Assembly: GCF_019336435.1 (NCBI RefSeq)
Contig: NZ_JAHWXQ010000004.1
Location: forward strand, 186,001-250,000
Length of the DNA stretch: 64,000 nucleotides
DNA from: Pontibacter populi
GTDB taxonomy: Bacteria; Bacteroidota; Bacteroidia; Cytophagales; Hymenobacteraceae
Direction: 5' to 3'
Position 1 is the stretch's first letter. Every line of letters begins with the position of its first letter. Shown here piece by piece: positions 57,699 to 64,000 of the stretch. Made by a program: the position numbers and the translations under genes. The notes under the pieces are model-generated. The model was not told the DNA's origin, ran no database searches, and saw nothing but the letters and a program-made list of their open reading frames with translations.

Positions 57699-57743
57699 GG
57701 TAAGCTTTGTATGATATAACTCAGCTTTAATAATAAGCTTACC
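57699..57743. promoter_or_regulatory. 9-bp inverted repeat GGTAAGCTT next to the integrase stop
   Basis: Perfect arms 57699-57707 and 57735-57743, 27 bp apart, adjoining the stop codon of the integrase and upstream of the HTH gene. It could be an operator for the HTH protein or a weak terminator. Confidence 0.4.
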
Positions 57744-59107
57744 TAAGCTACTAACTTCATTATTGCAGACTTATCAGCGAGTTTTTTAAACGCTTCAGCT
57801 TTGTCTTTTGAATTTGAAAAATCTATATATCGTTGAAATGACTTATAGTCTGTATGACCTGAACATTCCATAACCAATTGTACTGGCAACCCTGCTTTAA
57901 GTGCTCTTGTTATAAATGTCCGTCTCATACAGTGAGATGTAAGCATCTGCCATTTGGGTAATACATCAATAATAACTTCTCTACCACCCTGTGTTTTCGT
58001 CTTATTTACCTTATCTGTAATCTTAGCTCTTCTAGCAATTACTTTAATAAGCTTATTAAATTCTTGTTTCGATATTTTTGTAAGCAAAGATTCGATTTGC
58101 TCGTTGTACTTTTTAATAATTGCCACTGCTTCATTACTTACAATGGGTACTGAAAGCGGCTTTGAACGATGTTTTATAGTTTTCTCGGGTAAATACTCGA
58201 TGAAGTAGTTACCGTCCTTATAAGCTATATTACTATGCTTTAAAACCAGTAAATCTGATACCCTGGCACCTACCGCAATACCAAGCACAAAGATGTCTCT
58301 TACCCGTTGCAACTTTTCGTCATCACCTAGATTTACATCTAATAGTTGCTGGTACTCATCATCATTCAAAGTAATTATCTGTTCCTTCTCAGCTTTCATT
58401 ACTTTAAAATTTTTGTAAGCTGTATTACTATGTAATCCTTCCTGCTCTGCCCAGCTAAGAAATGCTTTTATATTTTTAACTGTACACCCTATCGTACTAT
58501 CATCAAGCCCCACAATAGTTTTACCTTTCTCTGTGTAGAAGTATTCATATGTAAAGTAGCTTACGAAATCATTATAGAACCCTTTTGTCATTGAGTCAAA
58601 AGTTAACACTACCCTTCTGACGTCCTGATATATTTCCAGATGCTTTACTGCACAGTTATACTTCGCTACCGTTGATTTACCTATTCTAGCACTCGGAGAT
58701 GCTTTAAGATGTTTTGCTTCTTTATAATCTTGCTTTAAGTAATCAAAAAATGTTTTCTCCTTAATTAAGCTTTTGTTTAAGTGCTGCTTTACCTGTTCTC
58801 TGAATTGTTGAAGTGATAAATGGATACCTTTTGTTTTGTTCTGGATGTATAATCCTTCAATTTCTTCTTCTAAATAATCCAGATACTTATTGTGATGTAC
58901 TTTTGAAGATTGCGATTTAAACCGTTGCTTTTGCTTTCTGTCATCCCACTCTAAGGATGTAGCATTAATTCCAGTACCATAAACAAACGTTTGCCCATCA
59001 TACCGCATTCTTAATTCTACATAGGTCCTTACATTTTGCTTTGCCTTCTTTGTTTGTGTTGTGTCGCCTTTGCTCGCTTTGCCCTTTAAATAAAAGTTGA
59101 TTTTCAT
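57743..59107 (-). CDS. Tyrosine recombinase (integrase) of the element
   Basis: This 454-residue protein has an N-terminal arm-binding region, a SAM-like core-binding region (about 115-235) and a catalytic domain. All catalytic residues are present: Arg282 (GARVSDLLVLK), a lysine in the EKTIKHRSK beta turn, His392 and Arg395 (SHCMRRTF), His418 (SGHTDY) and the nucleophile Tyr427 (QRYIDF). It should integrate the element at the tRNA-Arg 3' end and, with the HTH protein, excise it. It resembles the integrases of Bacteroidota mobile elements. Confidence 0.94.
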   Translation of the reverse strand: MKINFYLKGKASKGDTTQTKKAKQNVRTYVELRMRYDGQTFVYGTGINATSLEWDDRKQKQRFKSQSSKVHHNKYLDYLEEEIEGLYIQNKTKGIHLSLQQFREQVKQHLNKSLIKEKTFFDYLKQDYKEAKHLKASPSARIGKSTVAKYNCAVKHLEIYQDVRRVVLTFDSMTKGFYNDFVSYFTYEYFYTEKGKTIVGLDDSTIGCTVKNIKAFLSWAEQEGLHSNTAYKNFKVMKAEKEQIITLNDDEYQQLLDVNLGDDEKLQRVRDIFVLGIAVGARVSDLLVLKHSNIAYKDGNYFIEYLPEKTIKHRSKPLSVPIVSNEAVAIIKKYNEQIESLLTKISKQEFNKLIKVIARRAKITDKVNKTKTQGGREVIIDVLPKWQMLTSHCMRRTFITRALKAGLPVQLVMECSGHTDYKSFQRYIDFSNSKDKAEAFKKLADKSAIMKLVA

Positions 59108-59329
59108 ACATTAAATTTTTTGTGATGACTCTTAAACGTTCTTTTCGGAAAAGTGGCAATAGAATTATACATCTAAGTTTTTGTGACAAAAAATTCCACT
59201 CCTTTTTCAAAAAGAGTAAAAAATGACACTCCTAAAACACTTTCCTTGATCGTAATTAACCCCGTTGATTAAGTTTGAGCAACTATCATACAAATAATTG
59301 ATATCCTAAAGAGGAGTAGTGCATTGCAA

Positions 59330-59366
59330 ACAAAAATGCCTGAGAGCAACCAAGCTCCCAGGCATT
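59330..59366 (-). terminator. Terminator of the restriction enzyme gene
   Basis: Stem AATGCCTGGGAGC / GCTCTCAGGCATT (one mismatch) and a T run on the minus strand. Confidence 0.85.
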
Positions 59367-59393
59367 AAATCATGTAAATTTTATCCTTACTAT

Positions 59394-61913
59394 CTAATTC
59401 AGTAATGATTTTGATTCTACTAATAATAGATCAGCTTCATTAAGTTTGGCAAGATAATTCAGTTCAATACTTCTTAAAGCTTTTGAAATCTCTTGTTGCT
59501 CCTTAATGTCTGATTTTAAGTCAACTACAATTCTATTTACTTGTTCAGGTGTAAGCTCAATCAAGCCAGTTGATCCAGTAAATAATCTAGATACTTGTAT
59601 TGCTCCAAATCCATTTCTAAGATAATCTGCTAAATAATAAGGATCAATTTTAGATAGATCAGGCCTTATGATAGTTACATGTCCATCTGCAACTGCCGGG
59701 TGTTCTAAGTCATACACTGCACATTTACCTAATGTCCCATCACCTGTTGAAGCTAATACAACATCTCCTTTCCGAACAAAACTCAAATTACAAGGCTCTC
59801 CAGTAACCTTTTCTATCTCTACTCCTTTTTCTAGTAATTCATCATAAATAGCTTTTTCAATCCAATCTGCTCCTTTTGTTATAATTTTGCCGAATTTACT
59901 AATGTTACTTCCTGCTTTTATAACAAGAGCATAACCATCTACTTCGTCTACATAGTTTTCTGCAGAAGGGCTTTTCCCTCGTTGAGTAGGGATTGTATTA
60001 AGTTCAGCTACAGTTAAGTTACCAGATTCACTTAATTCTTCTATCTTTTTTCTCGTTTCGCTGTTCCAATATTTATAATCAAATCTATGAGTATAATCAT
60101 TAACTAAGTCTTGCACATCTACATCAAAAGCTTTCCAATTGTAACCTTCTCTTGTAGAAGAACCTGATTGATCCAAAAGCAGTGTGCTTATCTCATTTAA
60201 AAGCCTATCTAAGTTAAATCCTCTAATTTTATCTCCAGAACCTTGATAACCCAAAGACTTGAATTCACAAACTGTAGTTTTGTATACATCTTCAAATTCT
60301 TCATCTGGCATATCCCGTTTTTCAAGATATAATAAGCTTGATTTTACATTGATCTTATTTGGCTTAAATGTTTCTCCAGGAAGACTAATTGCTGCTATTA
60401 ACCTGCAATGTTTTAATATATATTTTCTTAAGCTTGCTGCTGAATCAGTATTTAATACTCCTTCATCAATTACAGTACATATCTCTCCACCAGCATTTGT
60501 TGCTTTGATCATTTTCTGGATAAATAAATGCTGACCTTTCGTAGAAGATATGTCATACTGTAACAGATCATTTGCAGTCAAAGAATCTGCCTCAGATGTA
60601 CCAAAAGGGGGATTTGTAAGTATTAAATCACAGTCTGAGAATGTAGTAGACCAATTTGTTGCCTTTGAGCTTAAGCTATCCTCATGTTGAATGTTTGTAT
60701 GACCATCGCCTGCTATTATCATATTCATCTTGGCAGAAGCAGCAACACCTTTATTTGCGTCTGAACCATAGAATGTCCTACGTTTGATAATTTCAACGGC
60801 ATTATCATATGTACTTCTGTTAATCTTCCTTCCCTTAAGCTTATCTTGAAGCTGAATTAAAGCATCTTGAAGAAGAAAAACTAAGAACCCACCTGTACCA
60901 CAAGCCGGATCAATTATTTTTAAAGGAGAGCCTGAGAGTACAGAAGTTACTATCTTTTCTCTACCAACTAAAGCGAGCATACATTGAACAAGCTCACGCG
61001 GGGTAAAATATTGCCCGAGCTTTTTACCTTTTAATGTTGCTCTAACGAAGTATTCAAAAGCTGCACCTTTAGAATCATAACTGCAATCAGTAAATGATAC
61101 TGAAGCTAAACTTTTAACAATATTATAGAATGTCCTAGGATTATTAAGTTTTATACCTTCCTTCAATACATCACCATAAGAAGTTCTATCAATTATCGCA
61201 TCTATCATTGATAGGATTGCTACCTTAACTTGATCAGCTTCTCTTACAGGCTTTTCTGCCAATTCATAGAAACGATAAGAATATGGTAACTCAAAATCAT
61301 CTTCATTATCATTCTTTTCTTCTAACAGCTTAAGAAACAACAACTTAGAAAAATCAGCAAAAGCATTATCTTCATCTTTCTCTATTTTTCTTATCATACT
61401 ATGATTCTTGTAAAACAGAGCATTAAGTTGTCTGAGAGGTAGGCCAGGGCGATAAGGAAGACTACTATCGCTAGATAAAGGTATAATTACTGCATCAGGA
61501 TTTGACTTTAATGTTCTAAGAGCAATTTTAAGTTGTTCTTTTGATGGAATCTTATCTAAAGGTTTCCCATCCCAAAGTATTCTATTTTTATTTTTTGTAT
61601 TAAAACACTGTATTTCAATACCATTCGTTACCACTACAAATGGAACATTTATTTCTGACGATCTTGCATATGATATTGCTTGATCTCTGTCTTTACTATT
61701 TAATTTTTTAGATATCTTTTTTGCCTCAATCAGAAAAACAGGCTTAGGCTTTCCTAAGTTTACCAATACATCTATATACCCTTTCGAGTAACGCTCAGCA
61801 GTTACAACCGCTGTTTCAAAGTCAAAATCGCTTTTAAGATCGTACCCTCTTCGTTCTAAGTAAGGCAAAATCTTCTTTATTACTGTTTCAGTTTCCGTTC
61901 TTATACTCGTCAT
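59394..61913 (-). CDS. Single-chain restriction-modification enzyme (type IIG-like): nuclease, N6-adenine methylase, specificity domain
   Basis: An 839-residue protein with three parts. Residues 1-140 form a PD-(D/E)xK-type nuclease as in HsdR N-terminal domains, with Asp48 in YIDVLV and Glu63-x-Lys65 in LIEAKK. Residues ~165-580 form an N6_Mtase domain with GQYFTPR (300-306), SAM motif DPACGTGGF (335-343) and catalytic NPPF (434-437). From ~625 to the end comes a single HsdS-like target recognition domain with a helical tail (KGDVVLASTGDGTLGKCAVYDL, EQQEISKALRSIE). No helicase is present. The gene is therefore a type IIG/IIL-like enzyme that cuts without ATP, the probable anti-phage cargo. 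Transcription is toward the integrase. Confidence 0.9.
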   Translation of the reverse strand: MTSIRTETETVIKKILPYLERRGYDLKSDFDFETAVVTAERYSKGYIDVLVNLGKPKPVFLIEAKKISKKLNSKDRDQAISYARSSEINVPFVVVTNGIEIQCFNTKNKNRILWDGKPLDKIPSKEQLKIALRTLKSNPDAVIIPLSSDSSLPYRPGLPLRQLNALFYKNHSMIRKIEKDEDNAFADFSKLLFLKLLEEKNDNEDDFELPYSYRFYELAEKPVREADQVKVAILSMIDAIIDRTSYGDVLKEGIKLNNPRTFYNIVKSLASVSFTDCSYDSKGAAFEYFVRATLKGKKLGQYFTPRELVQCMLALVGREKIVTSVLSGSPLKIIDPACGTGGFLVFLLQDALIQLQDKLKGRKINRSTYDNAVEIIKRRTFYGSDANKGVAASAKMNMIIAGDGHTNIQHEDSLSSKATNWSTTFSDCDLILTNPPFGTSEADSLTANDLLQYDISSTKGQHLFIQKMIKATNAGGEICTVIDEGVLNTDSAASLRKYILKHCRLIAAISLPGETFKPNKINVKSSLLYLEKRDMPDEEFEDVYKTTVCEFKSLGYQGSGDKIRGFNLDRLLNEISTLLLDQSGSSTREGYNWKAFDVDVQDLVNDYTHRFDYKYWNSETRKKIEELSESGNLTVAELNTIPTQRGKSPSAENYVDEVDGYALVIKAGSNISKFGKIITKGADWIEKAIYDELLEKGVEIEKVTGEPCNLSFVRKGDVVLASTGDGTLGKCAVYDLEHPAVADGHVTIIRPDLSKIDPYYLADYLRNGFGAIQVSRLFTGSTGLIELTPEQVNRIVVDLKSDIKEQQEISKALRSIELNYLAKLNEADLLLVESKSLLN

Positions 61914-61988
61914 TCCACACCTTTAAAAATTCCATTAAAATTAGCATTTCAATAAAGATTGTGAAAGACATATTTAAGAAATGTTTAC

Positions 61989-62006
61989 GGTACATCCTGC
62001 GGTACA
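61989..62006. promoter_or_regulatory. Paired GGTACA sites, right end of the element
   Basis: GGTACA at 61989-61994 and 62001-62006, spaced exactly as the left pair. Confidence 0.6.
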
Positions 62007-62130
62007 ACTTTACTGACAGAAGTGAATCTTAAAGATTAAGCTTGATACAGCTTTGTATAATAAACGCTGTGATAACTGATAATTGAATGCTGATGATTCA
62101 ATAAGATATACTATGATAAACCTGCTCCTG

Positions 62131-62147
62131 CTCCCTTCGCGACCACA
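62131..62147 (+). other. attR: second copy of the tRNA 3' end
   Basis: 17 bp identical to 54682-54698; it lacks the rest of the tRNA. Confidence 0.92.
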
Positions 62148-62149
62148 AT

Positions 62150-62184
62150 AAAAGGCCTGTTTACGAAAGTAGACAGGCTTTTTT
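62150..62184 (+). terminator. Original chromosomal terminator of tRNA-Arg, displaced by the element
   Basis: Stem GCCTGTTTAC / GTAGACAGGC, six T. It follows attR as it would follow the tRNA in an empty site. The remaining DNA to 62598 is AT-rich and shows no gene. Confidence 0.85.
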
Positions 62185-62598
62185 GTTTTCTCGGCTTATA
62201 TTATTTAAATAGTAAGAGCGAACATCACCATCCACTCCTATTTAGAATATACTACCTAATTCCTGATAAGACCAGTATATTCAAGAGTTAAAGCTTTCTC
62301 TTATCTCCACGTTGTTGTGAACTTTAAGTATCTACACTGCTAAAATTGTAGTATAGACTCAATTTCCGATAACATCTGTATTTATATTCTTTCCCAAGCT
62401 TCTCCATAGAAACCCTTGATTGGTTTCACATCTCCTTCTATTGTGCATGCTTTGGATAATATTTCGCTCTAAGTTCTGCTAATAGAGAGGGTTAAAAAGA
62501 CTAAGATTTTCAATTCATATAAAATACCCTATATTCGTCATTGAAAAAGCTTGAGGTTATTACTTACTATATTTTCAGCTTTTCTTCCAATTAACTTA

Positions 62599-64000
62599 AT
62601 GCGATCTGTGAAAACTAAACTTATACTCTTTTACTTCATCAGCCTTGCACTTTCTATTTCAATATGCAATGCTCAGTCTTTTCAACAGCTATTTGCCCCA
62701 GTCTTCACACCCGGAGGGCGCTTTGGAGAAGCTGTAGCAGCTCATTCTGATTTTATGATTGTAGGGGAAACTCAGGCTATTAACCCAGTCAATAAAAATT
62801 ATAGTGCTGGTGTAGCACATGTTTACCAGAAACGCGCTTCAGGCTGGCAACTAACACAAACTATTGCAGAACCTGAAATGTCTACTTATTCTGACTTCGG
62901 ATACTCAGTAGATATAAGTCAAAATTATGCTATTGTTGGTGCTCCTGGCCACTCTTCAAGTGGAGCTGCATACATATATAAAAAAGTGAATGATCGATGG
63001 GTAAAGCAACTTCGTCTGCCTGAGAAGTTCGGAGCAAAGTTTGGACATTCAGTAGCTATAGTTGAGAACTATGCTATAGTTGGAGCAATTAACAGCAGGG
63101 GTAATGGTCCCTCATGGAGCGATAGGGGGAGTGCATGGGTCTATAAAAGAGTTGGTACGGGAGATACTGAAACTTGGACTGAAGTAGCCCACCTTACTGC
63201 CAGTGATGAGTTTGACAGAGCACACTTTGGATTTAAAGTGGACATAAGTGATAGCTATGCTGTAGTTAGTGCATACACAGCCGCAGCTAATGAAAATTAT
63301 AACAGGAGCGGTGTATACATTTTTGAGAGGTCTTATGAATATTGGGCGGAGACAGCTAAATTACAACCTACTGACGCACAACTAACTGACAGAGAACAAT
63401 TTGGATGGGACGTCAATTTGTTCGAAAATCAACTTATTGTAGGCGCACCTCTAGATGTTATTAATGGAAAAAATAAAGGTTCGGCTTATATATTCGAAAA
63501 ACAAGTAAGTGCTTGGTCTCAAACAGCTAAATTAATTGCCTCAAGCGATACCTCTGCATATTTTGGAAGGGCAGTTGAGATAAAAGATGATATTGCGGTG
63601 ATTGGATTCATTGACAATTACCGTGGGGCAGCAAGCTTCTTTCTGAAAACCAAAAAGGGCTGGGTACAAGGGACCAAATTACTCAATCCGGATAAATACA
63701 ATAATGGTTCCATTACTGTCAACTTCGGTACTGCAATAGCATTTTCTGAAAATGAAGTAATCATTGGTCAATTCGACTCAAGCGTGGGAGCATCTATCGC
63801 CGGGACCGTTTTGGTTTTTAACAGGTCAACCCTTACAGGGCTAAATGATATAGCACAAAGCCAGTTTAGTGTATATCCCAATCCGGCTACTGATGTAATC
63901 TCTATTCAGTTCAATGAATCACTGAACTTTAAAGATAAAGTTACTATTGAAATTACTAGCCTGTTCGGTAAGTCAGTTTTAAAGAACAATTACTCTACTA
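62599..64000 (+). CDS. Secreted FG-GAP beta-propeller protein with T9SS sorting tail (3' end outside window)
   Basis: An open frame of at least 467 residues from the ATG at 62599 to the window edge. It has a signal peptide (ending ICNAQ) and seven FG-GAP-type repeats, each starting FGxxV/AxxxxxxxxVG (for example FGYSVDISQNYAIVGAPG, FGHSVAIVENYAIVGAIN, FGWDVNLFENQLIVGAP) and ending GxAYIYxK. This fits a seven-bladed beta-propeller as in integrin alpha N-termini. After about residue 410 comes the T9SS type A sorting start QFSVYPNPATDVISIQF. It is likely a cell-surface or secreted adhesin-like protein. Confidence 0.9.
   Translation, partial: MRSVKTKLILFYFISLALSISICNAQSFQQLFAPVFTPGGRFGEAVAAHSDFMIVGETQAINPVNKNYSAGVAHVYQKRASGWQLTQTIAEPEMSTYSDFGYSVDISQNYAIVGAPGHSSSGAAYIYKKVNDRWVKQLRLPEKFGAKFGHSVAIVENYAIVGAINSRGNGPSWSDRGSAWVYKRVGTGDTETWTEVAHLTASDEFDRAHFGFKVDISDSYAVVSAYTAAANENYNRSGVYIFERSYEYWAETAKLQPTDAQLTDREQFGWDVNLFENQLIVGAPLDVINGKNKGSAYIFEKQVSAWSQTAKLIASSDTSAYFGRAVEIKDDIAVIGFIDNYRGAASFFLKTKKGWVQGTKLLNPDKYNNGSITVNFGTAIAFSENEVIIGQFDSSVGASIAGTVLVFNRSTLTGLNDIAQSQFSVYPNPATDVISIQFNESLNFKDKVTIEITSLFGKSVLKNNYST

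Larger units (their letters stand above)
54682..62147. mobile_element. 7.4-kb integrated genetic element at tRNA-Arg
   Basis: Bounded by the 17-bp direct repeat of the tRNA 3' end. It carries a tyrosine recombinase with all catalytic residues, an excisionase-like HTH gene, a Rep-like gene, two XRE regulators, an exported unknown and a single-chain restriction-modification enzyme. Base composition is clearly more AT-rich than the flanking chromosome, and no AACTATAG/CTATAGTT octamer is found inside, whereas the DNA on both sides has it. No mobilisation, conjugation or capsid gene is visible, so it is either a satellite or a plasmid-like integrative element that depends on a helper. Confidence 0.9.

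Noticed and set aside
62131-62150. A second tRNA gene at the right end of the element
   Set aside because: Only the 3' 15 nt of a tRNA are present; no D or anticodon arm precedes them. It is attR.

Overview
The window reads as chromosome from a Bacteroidota bacterium of the Cytophagales, most like Hymenobacteraceae such as Pontibacter. The grounds are moderate GC, promoters of the TTTG-N19-TAnnTTTG type (clearest at trxA), few Shine-Dalgarno sequences, many SPII lipoproteins, two secreted proteins with type IX secretion C-terminal sorting domains, and a monomeric isocitrate dehydrogenase. The genus is inference.

Layout. 1-6.6 kb: 3' end of dnaX, a long M16 peptidase lipoprotein, a GT39-like glycosyltransferase and an NmrA-type reductase. 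6.7-15.4 kb: a Rieske-like lipoprotein with an altered motif, an AT-rich gap, monomeric icd, a T9SS-sorted SGNH hydrolase, a hydrolase/phosphoribosyltransferase pair, a lipoprotein and endonuclease V. 15.9-26.9 kb: a YceI/outer-membrane barrel/YceI-like operon, clpB, a PH+SHOCT protein, DUF4142, DUF1275, a HupE-like protein and an M1 aminopeptidase. 27-40 kb: two copies of a long non-coding repeat surrounding ndh, an ArsR regulator and yjjG; then an M16 peptidase, an O-methyltransferase, a LysM/transglycosylase protein, an MFS exporter and MscS. 40.4-54.6 kb: dnaE, a RAYT transposase between mirror-image palindrome arrays, trxA, DUF421, exported unknowns, isoaspartyl peptidase, an OmpA lipoprotein, a cystathionine gamma-synthase-type enzyme, a TVP38-family protein and tRNA-Arg(ACG).

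54.7-62.15 kb is a 7.4-kb integrated element. It lies between a 17-bp direct repeat that is the 3' end of tRNA-Arg and a second copy at 62131-62147. It carries two XRE regulators, an exported unknown, a replication-initiator-like protein, an excisionase-like HTH protein, a complete tyrosine recombinase and a single-chain nuclease-methylase-specificity restriction enzyme. It is AT-rich and lacks the octamer that peppers the host DNA. Paired GGTACA sites with identical 12-bp phasing lie inside both ends, and its left end carries a replacement terminator for the tRNA gene. To its right a secreted beta-propeller protein with a T9SS tail runs off the window.

The other main signal is in the non-coding DNA. 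The octamer AACTATAG/CTATAGTT occurs dozens of times inside and between genes. Several further repeat families fill the intergenic spaces: RAYT-linked palindromes, a ~540-bp mosaic repeat, and long inverted repeats whose arms end at start codons.
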